A stretch of DNA of 22,963 bases from a virus, in IMG/VR virus record IMGVR_UViG_3300010389_000150, positions 1 through 22,963 of that record; one strand, given 5' to 3'. A model generated the notes under the pieces. It saw only the letters and a list, made by a program, of their open reading frames with translations, searched no databases and was not told the origin of the DNA. This document shows, piece after piece, positions 1 to 11,100 of the stretch. Made by a program: the position numbers and the translations under genes. The stretch's first letter is position 1; each line of letters opens with the position of its first letter.

Positions 1-45
1 ACACGTAAGGAGTCGTCGGCAGCGTCAGATGTGTATAAGAGACAG
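1..45. other. Illumina Nextera adapter (sequencing artefact)
   Basis: Bases 13-45 are identical to the Nextera Read-1 transposase adapter, including the 19-bp mosaic end that finishes in AGACAG. Bases 5-12 read GTAAGGAG, which is the i5 index sold as S505/N505, and bases 1-4 (ACAC) are the end of the P5 oligonucleotide. The order P5, index, Read-1 adapter is exactly that of a library molecule. These bases are therefore not phage DNA, and genuine sequence begins at base 46. Any gene reading into this stretch is artificially ended by it. Confidence 0.98.
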
Positions 46-3000
46 GAATTCAAGATTTTTAATTCTAGTTTCTAAACCAGAAATATCTTGCATTCTATAT
101 CTTTTGTGATCTATTATAGAAACAGAAGCATCTCTCAAAGAACAAAGATACGGAGGTAGAACAATTCTAGCTATTTCTAATGCACCAGAAACTTCATCTG
201 GAATTTGTGGCAATTCTGATGGAACTCCCTGTTTTGTCAAAATTATCGGTGTTCTAACATATGATTCTGAAATTTTTTGATTGTTATTTTGCGGTGATAG
301 ATATATTCTGTCAATTCTTCCGAGATAGAATGAATAGTTGCAAACTATTGATTCATCTGATGCCAAAACATCAAGGGCAGAATTTTGATCTCCATCAAAG
401 GATCTACCATAAAATTCAAATGGTGAACGAGTAGCAGAATTTGGATCATACTGATCAACTATTGGTCTAGTATCAATAATATCTGAAGTTCTATTCGAAT
501 TTACAGATTGTAAATCACAGTAATCAAATTGATTATAAGAATCTGCAACAGTAATATCTCCAGTATCTGATGCTGGAATATAAGCAGATTCGAAATATAC
601 TTTTAGTTTTCTTGTTGGAGAAGATACATTTTGCTTTCTAATAAGTCGAGAATAATCTAAAATGGTGCTTCTTTGCCCATTATCTACAGTAAAGTTGGAT
701 TTAATATCATTTGATCCTGCGGTGATTGTGTTAATAACTGCAGTCACATTTGAATCCTTAAATTTAATACTTTCACCTTCAATAAATGACAGTTGATTCA
801 AACTAACATAATTTATAGAAAGTGAAGATGGTTTTTCAAGGCAAATGGCAACATTTCCACTTTGTTCACCTACAATCTCTTCACCAATCACTATTTCAGA
901 TGTTGTTGCTGAAGTAGATGAAATATTTTGAAGAATAATAGTTGGTGGTGTTGGATCTTGAATTCCAGAAGATTCAAAAACAGCATATACCTTAGTAACT
1001 TCGGGAACATTCAGTGACAGTTCTTCATCCTGAACACGAGTTCCATACGCATAGTTTCCAAAAGTTAATCCATCATTATTAGTAGTGTTTCCTACTCCAC
1101 TATTAACTCCAGAATAACTATAAATCGACTTATCAATAACTGTAGAATTTACTCTATTTTTATTTTTTACTCTAGCCTTAACATTTATTTTTTGTAAGGT
1201 TGCAATTAGTCTTGCAGAACCATCTGACTGAAGACCATTGATTGTGAGTTCTCTTCCACCAGATGTGAATACAAACTGATCAGAACTTAAAGGTTCTGTT
1301 GTTCCATCATTTCTGATTAAAACATATCTCTCTTCATCAAATGATAAAAATACCTCATTTGAAAGTATTTCTGTAGGAGATACAATTAAAGAATTTGATG
1401 AGATTGTAACATCAAATTGTTTTCTGATAACCAGTTGAGAGTCTGAAAGATCTACCGAGGAAATATACTTCTTTCCTAATGGAGTATATAAAGTATTATC
1501 TGAAGAATTTAAGAATCTTGACTTTAAGATTGTAAAATCCGACGGAGTAATGTCTGTAGATGGTAAAGCACCTTCACAAATACCAGTTACTGTTGTAACA
1601 CCGGAAATTGTAACAATTTTTTCAGATACGGACTCAATCTTGGCAAATACTGAAGTAGTTAATCCTGCATTAGAGAAAGAAACTAAGTTTCCTACGGTTG
1701 CAACTCCAACAAAAGTAAAATCAGAAGAAGTTACTGTAGAAATTCCACCTGAGGAAGCAGTAATATTAACTGACCCAACATTTACTGATGAATATTGTCT
1801 AGTATCTGCTGTAAATGTTGATGCTGACCCCACAACACCATGTAAAGATTTTACATCTCCAGTTCCATATGAAGTAATTGCTGTTGCAACTCTATTATTT
1901 TCTATTCCATCAAAAATAAATTTCTCACCCTTTGCAAAAGTTCCACTGGTATTATACGCAGTAATGATTCCTGAGTTATTAACATCGTATCTCAAAAATC
2001 CTTTTGCACCACTTGCTTTTCCTTTAATAAAAGTTGGAGTTGTGAGTGTAATTGGTTCATTCAGAGAAATTTCTGTATAAGTTTGAATATCATATAGTGA
2101 AATTTCCCACTGGTTAGTATCTGGAAGAACAGAATCGTATAAACCAGATTCTAGAGCAAAATCATATACTCTAGCTACACCAATTTCTTTGCCCGATGCT
2201 GAGTATTGATCTGTTCCTACTCTAGAGTCTCTTAAACTTACAACATAAGTCGAGATTCCTACTGACGGAGATCCATAAACTCTGTTGAGTGAATAAGTTG
2301 CTCCCGTTGAATATATGATGCTTTGAGTATTAAGAGTTTTTGTTGTTCTTGGTTTTTCAAAATCTACTATGGAAGGACCCAAAGATTCTACTTCATAACC
2401 ATTAATATATGCTTTTCCTGGAGATAAAATGTAGCATCCTAAATCATCATTTGGAACTTGTGATTGGTATGTTAATTGATTTTCGTTAAAAATTCCATTG
2501 TTGCCCTTTTTATCATTTAGTGAGTTCTTTATTTCAACTTTAAAGGGAGTAACATAGTAATTTCCAGATTCATCAAAAGTTCTTCTTGCAAATTCTTCAG
2601 ATAAAATATTATATTCGGGATTTGATCGAAAATCAAAAATTATTCCATTGTTTATTTCAATAAGTTGTATAAAATTATTATCCTTTATATTGGTGAATCT
2701 GTCATCAGTGGGTTCAAAAATAGTATATAGGGGTATTTTTTTCAAAGTCGCAGTTATTTTTAACCTATCTGCACCAGGAGCTGCATAATTTGAAAATCCT
2801 TTTGCATTGTCAAAAAGAGAATCGTCAATATCGGAGTTAATAATTTCTTCCAATATTGAAAATCCAATTCTATATGATGGAAATGTGGATCCTGGTTCTA
2901 AAACTAAAATTTGTGATTCTACATTGACAAAAGTTCCTCTCAAGTAGTATACTCCTTCGGACAGTATTACAGCAGATCCAATTATAGAAGCTCTATCATT

Positions 3001-3522
3001 ATAAGTAGTTGCAAAAGATTGATTTGCTTGAATGGATGTAATTTCTGAAAATCCAGGAGAAACTGTTTGTTCAGATAAAAGATTTTCTGAATCATTGAAA
3101 GTTTCTTCACCATTCAATCCAGTATTTAAATAGTTTAAATATAATATTGTGTTTGTATTTTTATCTTGATTTTGTTTTAAAATATGTACAACTCTAGCTC
3201 TTAAACCGGAATTTTGTCCAATGATTACTTTTCCTAATAAATTATCAACATAAGAATCAACATTTACACCATTAAAAGTATTTTCTAAAATAACTCCAAA
3301 AAATGAACTATTATAGTTAATATTTCCCGGAATTACAACTGATCCTTCTTTGAAGACATGATTACCAAACTGCTCAATTTGATTTTGAAGAATAGACTGT
3401 AATCCTGTTAATTCACGAGCCTGAACAGGATACCCAGGTTTAAATAAAACCTTGTAATAATTTTTTGCGGGATCAAAATCGTCAAAGTATGGAGAGACGT
3501 TGAGGTTAGTTTCCTGTGGCAT
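46..3522 (-). CDS. DUF4815-family large baseplate/tail structural protein, 3' end missing
   Basis: This is a virion protein, probably of the baseplate periphery. Residues 11-66 (PYFDDFD...FKPG...QARELTGLQSILQNQ...FKEGSVV) match the start of the DUF4815 family, which is common in tail genes of marine T4-like phages. The rest is beta-rich and Ser/Thr/Asn-rich with no signal peptide or membrane segment, as expected for an extended fibre or wedge protein. It follows gp8 by 6 nt, the position of genes 9/10 in T4, so a gp10-like role is inferred from position only. About 1,159 real codons are present. The reading frame appears to end at base 25, but its last six residues (LSLIHI) and the stop codon are encoded by the Nextera adapter. 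The real C-terminus is missing and its length cannot be known from here. The start is the ATG at 3522; the ribosome site is weak (AAAGAATT). Confidence 0.9.
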
Positions 3523-3528
3523 AATTCT

Positions 3529-5082
3529 TTAGAATTGCAAAATGACTTTGATATCTTCTTTTTGATTTGATGATCTAGTAATCGAAGGTCTATTATCTAC
3601 ATAAATGATGTTTCCAGAATATTTTTTAACCTCTGGATTTGAAACACCTGATGTAAATGACTGACCCAAGTAGTATGTTCTATTATTTATTACGGTAGAT
3701 ATACCTGTGAAGGTTGTATCAATATCCAACGAATCCGTAGTTCCTACAATAGTTGTAGTTCCTCCAGTGCTGACTGTAGAACTAAATCTATTCAGATTAA
3801 ATCCATAAGTTGGATTTGTGTTAGCAGTCCCATCAGTATTAAATCCTGCAAGTGATCTATCTTGCCAATACTTTAAAACTCCAGTATTCTGATCATAAGA
3901 AATAACCCTACCAACAGCAGTAGATCCAACTCCAATAGTTTGAGTGATTCTACTATCTGCTGAGAAAATAGCACTGCTATATCCAATCCCAGTTAATTTT
4001 ATAGCACCAACTGCACTTGCTTTATCTGATGTAAGGAGTGAAGAAGAATCATATGCTTCTGGATTTTCGACAAGACCAACTCTTGCAATTTGGTTTCCTG
4101 TAATAAAATCGGGATTCTCTAAGTCATTTTCAATTCTAGAATAAACAATAACATTATAAGCACCCAACTCTCTATAAATATCTGCCCCATGTCCTCCTTG
4201 AGGTGGAATGATGACATTAAAAACTGGAGATGTGCTTCCCGTAGGAACATTGCCTGATGCAAGATCTACGGTTCCATAAGTATATCCAAATCCACCCTTT
4301 GAAATAACGACAGATTCAACTTTTGAATCATTATTAACAGTAATGGTACACTCAGCACCACTACCATCACCTTTAATAGGTACTCTCGTATAAGTTCTAT
4401 TTGCAGTTCCAAGACCAACACCACGATTTGTGATTGTTACGATCTTTAATTGACCACTAGTTGCCGCATTATTTCTGACTGATGCATTATCAGTGCTTGT
4501 TTCCCAATTCTTAGGAACAGGAATAAAGTTAATGGAATCGAACTTAATAATGTCACTTGGTTTGATGGTGTAAAGATACTTCCACAAATATCCATCTCCA
4601 CTAGTTCCAGCAGATCTTGGTTCTAAGTCAACAAAAGTTGGTTCGTCAAGTGATGGTCTTCCTTCTGGATTTTCTGGTGAAGTTCCATTTTGAAGACAGA
4701 TATAAACTCTATAATCACTGTTTACAACATAAAAGTTTGCAGAATATAAACTTGTAGCACCAGATGGTTTGGATGTGTTTGTTCTACTGATATCATGTCG
4801 ATACATGTCATAGGTTGTTCCTGATTGCCAAGTAACCTTACGAACAACTTGTTTTACATCATCCTCTCCAATCTTTTTGAGAGCAATCATTGTGTCCCAA
4901 TAATCATTCTCCTGATCAAAGTTGTCTTTTGGTGCAGGAGGAGTTACATCCCAAGTAGATGAATAATCAGTCGCATTGGGAAGACCTACAAAAGCATAAT
5001 AAGAATTTGAAGAAGAGGTTGCTACAGAAACAAAACTCTTAGCATTCAGTATTCTTAATTGATCAGTTATAATTGCAGACAT
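3529..5082 (-). CDS. 8: Baseplate wedge protein gp8, enlarged
   Basis: Homologue of T4 gp8, the wedge protein that forms a dimer and contacts gp7 and gp10. The C-terminal end (IIYVDNRPSI...DIKVILQF, about residues 492-517) aligns with the T4 end IYMENRPPI...EINILFTF. Residues 162-174 (GDGYLWKYLYTIK) match T4 GDGYVWEYLFEIP, followed by a matching Val-Pro segment near residue 188. The protein has 517 residues against 334 in T4. The extra length lies mostly in the middle (about residues 205-400) and includes a Gly-rich motif around GGFGY at 263-267, like the motifs recurring in the giant protein upstream. The start is the ATG at 5082. No clear Shine-Dalgarno is visible, but a late-promoter motif lies 17 nt upstream. 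It sits between the gp7-position gene and the DUF4815 gene, consistent with T4 order. Confidence 0.88.
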   Translation of the reverse strand: MSAIITDQLRILNAKSFVSVATSSSNSYYAFVGLPNATDYSSTWDVTPPAPKDNFDQENDYWDTMIALKKIGEDDVKQVVRKVTWQSGTTYDMYRHDISRTNTSKPSGATSLYSANFYVVNSDYRVYICLQNGTSPENPEGRPSLDEPTFVDLEPRSAGTSGDGYLWKYLYTIKPSDIIKFDSINFIPVPKNWETSTDNASVRNNAATSGQLKIVTITNRGVGLGTANRTYTRVPIKGDGSGAECTITVNNDSKVESVVISKGGFGYTYGTVDLASGNVPTGSTSPVFNVIIPPQGGHGADIYRELGAYNVIVYSRIENDLENPDFITGNQIARVGLVENPEAYDSSSLLTSDKASAVGAIKLTGIGYSSAIFSADSRITQTIGVGSTAVGRVISYDQNTGVLKYWQDRSLAGFNTDGTANTNPTYGFNLNRFSSTVSTGGTTTIVGTTDSLDIDTTFTGISTVINNRTYYLGQSFTSGVSNPEVKKYSGNIIYVDNRPSITRSSNQKEDIKVILQF

Positions 5083-5099
5083 TTTATGAGTTTTTTATC

Positions 5100-5107
5100 T
5101 ATTTATG
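5100..5107 (-). promoter_or_regulatory. T4-type late promoter motif upstream of gp8
   Basis: The minus strand reads CATAAATA, which fits the late-promoter box of T4-like phages (T4 TATAAATA; NATAAATA in cyanomyoviruses). It overlaps the stop codon of the giant gene and lies 17 nt before the gp8 ATG, so transcripts would have a very short leader. No -35 element is needed for gp55/gp33-type late transcription. The call rests on motif and position only, and the motif can occur by chance in AT-rich DNA. Confidence 0.55.
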
Positions 5108-8100
5108 AAACGTAGTTACGGTATTTTAATGGATTATATCTTTGAACTGATGGTGAAGTTGAAACTCCGATCAAACCATTATTGTAAGATGTGAATGTTG
5201 TAGGAGTATTTCTAGTCAAATTATGTATTCTTCCCCAACTATATTCACCAAAGAAGGAACTATATCCAAGACCAGATAATCCATTGTAATCTGAAACACT
5301 AACGGTCACTTTGGCAACATATGTCAGTCCTATACCAAGAGCGTCAGTTTGTCCAATAGAGACTGAAGCAACCTCATAAACATTATCTATAAAAGTTGAT
5401 CCAATTCCTAAAGTTGACCCATTTTGATAGATTGAAGTCAATCCATTTCCAACATTAGAGTTATAGACTACAAAGTAATAACCGGTTTGAATTCCACTTA
5501 CTCCAGTTGTTGCAATACCAACACTATTAATATTCGTATCTCTAAGGAATGAATTTTCTGGAATAAAGAGATCAAAAACAATTCCTGTAGATGCAACTCC
5601 AACTGTAATGGTATTAATCCCCGTGATAATGCCAAAATCACCTTCATAAAGAACATCTTCAACAACTTCTCTCGATACATCTGGGGGAGAAATAAGAACA
5701 ACTGGAGGAGTTGTTGTTGTATATCCAGTGCCAGGATTAGAAACAGTTATTGAAGAAACTGTTCCACCAACAGATATTGTAGATGTTGCTGTTGCTCTCT
5801 GAGTTGTTCCAAGTCCAACAGGATTCTCAATGATTACCACTGGATTTGTAGAATATCCAACTCCACCACTCGAAATAACAATTGATGAAATAGTTCCAGC
5901 AACGGATACTATCGCAGTTGCCGCAGCAGCCACCAATTGATCTTGAGAGGTAATAATGATCTTTCTTTGTGGTTCTTCACTTGTTCCATCTTGTAGGTAT
6001 TCATCAGCACTATCAAAGAAAGTTTTCACATTCTCTACAAAAATCTGAGTTGATCCAATGCCTACACTTTGAATTAAGTTGGATGTTGGATTAATGAGTG
6101 GTTCATAAAGGATTCTATCTTTGCCAACCTCTTGACCGTTAATGATCTTATCTTCAGTTTGTCTACACCAGATAACTGGTCTCGCAAAAGTTTCATCTTG
6201 AGTCAGTCCAGGTCCAGGATATACATTAGTTTCAACAACATCAGTAGATACAACATCAGTAACCAATCTTCTATCTTCCTTGAATCTTTCAATATCACTA
6301 TTGATTCTTAAGGTATCACCTTCTTTTACAGTTTCCAATACGTCAATATTCAATGTATCTACATCACCTGTTCCTCTGTAGAAGATAATTTTAGAGGTAT
6401 CTCCAACTTTTGGTGCTTCATTAAATGTTATAATACTTCCACCATTGAAGATGTATGACACATCAGGAACTTGTAAAATATCATTGATAAAGATCAAAAG
6501 GTTTGCCTTCACTTCAACATTAGAACCTCTTCTAGATCTAATAGTTGTCTGTTGACCATTTATCTTAATTGGGAAAGTAGTTCTTTGTCCATCAAACAAT
6601 GAATCTACGGGATCAATAACTTGAAGATCTCCAATTGACCATCCAGTAAACTCATCGGTAAATGTCTTATCGATCGTAATTTGGAATTCCTCAAATGAAA
6701 CTGAAGTATCTGTAGGAATACCAGTTGTTCCTCCAATAGCAACTGTAAGAATTTCACCTTGACCATATCCATAACCAGTGTTTCTTATTTCAAAAGAAAT
6801 AACACTAGATCCTTGTCCTACTACAATATCTGCTACAGCAGCAGTTCCAAGACCACTGGATGTTGAACTATAAATCAGTGGGATCTCGGAATATGAAAGT
6901 GGATCGTCAAAAATGACAATAGGTGGATTTGATGTTGTATATCCAGCTCCTGGATTTGTGATTGCAACACCAGTTACATGACCGTCTACGACCGTTGCAA
7001 TACCAACATAAGTAATATTTGGAATACCGGTGCTTGAAGTCGCAACTCCAACATTAACTGTTTGTAATCCAGATCTATATCCAGATCCACTATTTCCAAT
7101 ACTAATAGAAGAAATCGTTCCTGCAATAGAAACTGTTGCGGTTGCACCAGCAGAAACCAATGGTTGATATCCAAGACCAGCAGTAGATCCAACAGAAACT
7201 ATGACACCACCAAGAGGAATACTACTAGTATTGATATCATAAGAAGAAGATGTTGCTGTTCCCGTGAATGTTATTGAAGTAATTCCAGAATTTTCGGAAA
7301 GATCATAGTCACCAACTACTTCTATCGCACCAACTCTTGCAGGTCCTTGGAAAATATCATTAATAAGAACTATGGCATTGCTTGTAGAGAATCCTGCAAT
7401 ATTTGAACCATTCGACTTTAATGTAAATGTATTAGTAGTTCCATCAAATCCCGAAGAAATATCATCAAAGATATAGTTGTAAGAATAAGGTTCAGAATCT
7501 CCATTTACAATTCCAGATCTAATGAAAGATCTTCCACTAAATGTAGAGTGAGTTTCTATTCCAACAAAATCTCTACTATCTGGTGGATTTGTAGTTGATC
7601 CTATTGGGGTTGGACCGTATGGTGCTGTCACAAAATTGATAGTATTATCGACAATATTAAAATCACCATTGACTTTTGTGATTAATGAATTAATTGCGTG
7701 AGTTGCAATTCCAGATCCCATCCATGCTCTTTGAACAAGAACAACATTTGTGGATCCAAATCCAACAGAGTTGACTCTCATAATTTCATCATCAATCTTA
7801 ATCAAATCTCCACCGAAGAAAGAAGTGATCCCAGAGAAAGTAACTCTTTCATCAACAATTGCAACTGCTTTAGCAGCAGTTGTAGTTACTGAAGTTGCAA
7901 CTATTGGAGATTGAATTAAATTATCAATTCCAATCAAAACTCTTGCATTTTGATTTGTTGATACAAATCTATGCGAAGTTCCAATTCCTACATGAGTAAT
8001 ATCTAAGATACTTGGTGGATTACGGAGAGCATCTGAAGCAGAAGCTGCAACTCTAACCTTTAAGTCGGTATCTTTAACGATATAAATTGACGATGGCAAC

Positions 8101-11100
8101 TTATCTGTTGAACCAACTCCACTAATTGTTGTTGTTGCAATTCCTATTGCTTGAGTAGTTCCAGCACCTGCGAATGAATAGATTACTTTTTCACCAGTTA
8201 CAAAGAAATGTTCGGGGATAGTGATAGTGTTATTAGTAATATCAACTATATCCGAGTCACTTCCATCAAAATATCTTTCAAAAATTGGTTTTTCTTTGTA
8301 AGTTAATCCAAATGATCTCTTAACATCAGTTTCTGATCCGGTATAGAATCCATATCCACTTCTTATGAATGCATTTGTAAAATCAATAGTTCTATCTGCA
8401 ACAGTTAAATCAACCAATCCTATTGGATTTTGATATACTCTTACCTCAACATCAATATCTACATTTGGTGTAAATGTTAGATCAACATCTCCACTTCCAG
8501 TTACAGTTGCTCCAATTGATCCTATTGATGAGTTTGTCTGAAGAATTCCAAATTCTGCAAAATATGCTTCACTATCATCATCTACAAGAACAATCTCGGA
8601 TACTTGATATTCGTTGTTAGTGAGATCCTCTACAGAAACAATGTAGTAAGATCCTTCATAAGTTGAACTATATGTTGCTATTGTGGTGATCCCTGGTGTT
8701 GGTGTGGATGAAATAGCAACATAACTGGATTCAATTCTAGCATCATTAAATATTTCGGTTCCAATTCCAACAGAAAGTGTGCTTGCAATAGATACTCTAA
8801 CAGAGTTTACATCAAATTGAACTGGTGTTGATGCATAAGGAATCAAATCTACATTGATATCAGACCCTGAGTAATATACGTGATATGTTCCGATTCCAAG
8901 TGAAGAGTATGAATCAATATTGGATGTGTTTAATTGTCCATAATCTTGTAAAAGAATATCAGTTCCATTATGGAGAATTGTAAGTTCATCAAATTCATGG
9001 TAAGAAGAATCTGTAGCACCAATTTGAACTAGAACCTTAGATGCTCTATATGTTGATGCTATACCAACCACTGTAGTAGCAGAGGATGTTCCTGAAGGAA
9101 TAGTTGTTGTTGCAGAACCAACAAAAACAGCATCTCCAAGATCTGTGGATCCTATTGAGGCAATTGTATCTCTAATATCAAATGAAATTGTACTTACATC
9201 ATAATCATTAATAGTAGATCTAGTTGGATAGAAGAGCAGATTTCCATCAAGTCCACTAATACTGAAATCAAATGATCCCATGTCATAATAAGTGTCTACT
9301 CCCCCATATTGGTTAATATAAGCAGTAGATCCATCATGAACGAGAGATACAATAGATACCTGTCTTTGTGCGGTAAATCTTCTATCTTTAATAAATGTCA
9401 GATATTTTACAGATCTTGATTCTAAGTTAAAAGTATTAACAATACTAAATTGTGTTGGTCTTGGGTTGCTATTAAATTCATCACTAATATCATCAATCAA
9501 TAGAACTCTATTTCCAACAGATTCGATATAATCTTGAAGAACACGAGATCCAAAAATAATTTCATCCGATCTAACATTTCCATCAACAATAAAGTTATTT
9601 TCAGTGACCAGATCAAAATCATATACACAGTTTAAATCGATTGAACGTGAAAGATCCGCAATTCCAGAAACATCTCCTAAGTTCTGTTCTGTACTAATTC
9701 CAGATATTATTGGAGTAGATTCTACTACCAAGTCACTGAATCTCTTGAATCCTGCAGTATGATTCAAGTTACTTACTGCATCATCCCAAGTTTCTATTGA
9801 AACCTGTGATTTTAAAGAATATGCAAAATATTGATAGTAATCATTGTCGTGAACTCTTTGGAACTGATTATCCAAGAATCCAGTTTCTCTTTGCCATCCT
9901 TTTACGACAGTTGATGCTGCTCCAACAACATAATTTGCAATTGATGTTGTTATAGTTTCAATAATTCCATTAGATGTTGATGTTCTACCAGTTATTGTAC
10001 TTCCAACAACAAACGTATCATTTGTAGAAACTTTCAGAGTTTCTTCAACTTCATTCCAATCAACAACAATTCCAGAAGATTCTCCAGAAGATACAATCTC
10101 CCCTTTATTGAATGTATTTTTCTCAAGAGTTATATCAAATATTGGGAAATATTTTTGCGGAATTATTCTACCAGCAGAATTTACCGGATCAAAGGTTCCT
10201 GGTATTTCTCCATTAGAGAGATAGTTTGTGATATTATAAGATACAGTAGCTCCAACACCTCCAATATTTGGATCAGTGTTTACAATAGTGAATAATGCAT
10301 AGTTATAGTTTGAAGAGTTATATCCTTTTCCAGTAGATCCAACTCCAACACTTACATTTTCAATGAGAATTTTATCCCCAATAACAAATGGGAAATCTGA
10401 AGCATTACTAAAACTGGATCCTAAGGTCACAACAACATCATTTGAGGATGATATATAACGAATTGAACTAATGCCAACACCATTAGTATTATTGACGGGT
10501 ATAATCGTTGGGGTTACATTATTAATTGATTTTGTATTTTTCAGAATAGTTACTGTTCTCGAATCCAAATCATATCTCAAATCAACATCAGATATAACGT
10601 TATCCGTAAGTCCGTCAAGAACGATTAAATCTGGAGCAATTGAATATCCTCTTCCAACAGAAGAAACTCCAATAGATCTAAAAGAAGATTGTGGATTAAG
10701 TTTAATAACATCTGGAAGTTTTGCTGTTGGTCTTACAGAATAGTCATTAGAATATCCAAATCCAATATCATCGATTGTTGTTTTTAGAACTTTTCCAATA
10801 CTATTAGTCAATACCTGTAAAACTTCTCCAGATCCTAAGTTAGAAGAAATATTTTCAATCTCAGGTATTGACTCTAAGTTGAGACCACCATAGTTTGTAC
10901 TAATGGATTCAATTTCTCCATAAGCATTTGTAGAATTTGTTATATAAGATAACTCAGAATCTGTTGTATCATAATTTAATTGTTCTGGAGTTTCAGATAC
11001 AAGATAAGTAAATGTATTTGAAGTAAGTGAAGAAACTGACTTATTTCCACTATAAATGCTTGGAACAATATTGACAGAATTGCCATCAACCACTTCATTA

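Noticed and set aside
1550-2080. Plus-strand open frame of 176 codons
   Set aside because: It lies antisense to the DUF4815 gene, whose frame has clear family matches. The plus frame has no ribosome site or recognisable domain and reflects codon bias of the opposite strand.
3690-3699. ATAAATA late-type motif inside gp8
   Set aside because: It is within the coding region and not placed before any start codon, so chance in AT-rich DNA is the simpler explanation.
5498-5701. Minus-strand out-of-frame 67-codon frame inside the giant gene, and similar ones at 6986-7192 and 20049-20249
   Set aside because: These are alternative frames of strong genes, with leucine- or hydrophobic-rich products typical of shadow frames and no ribosome sites.
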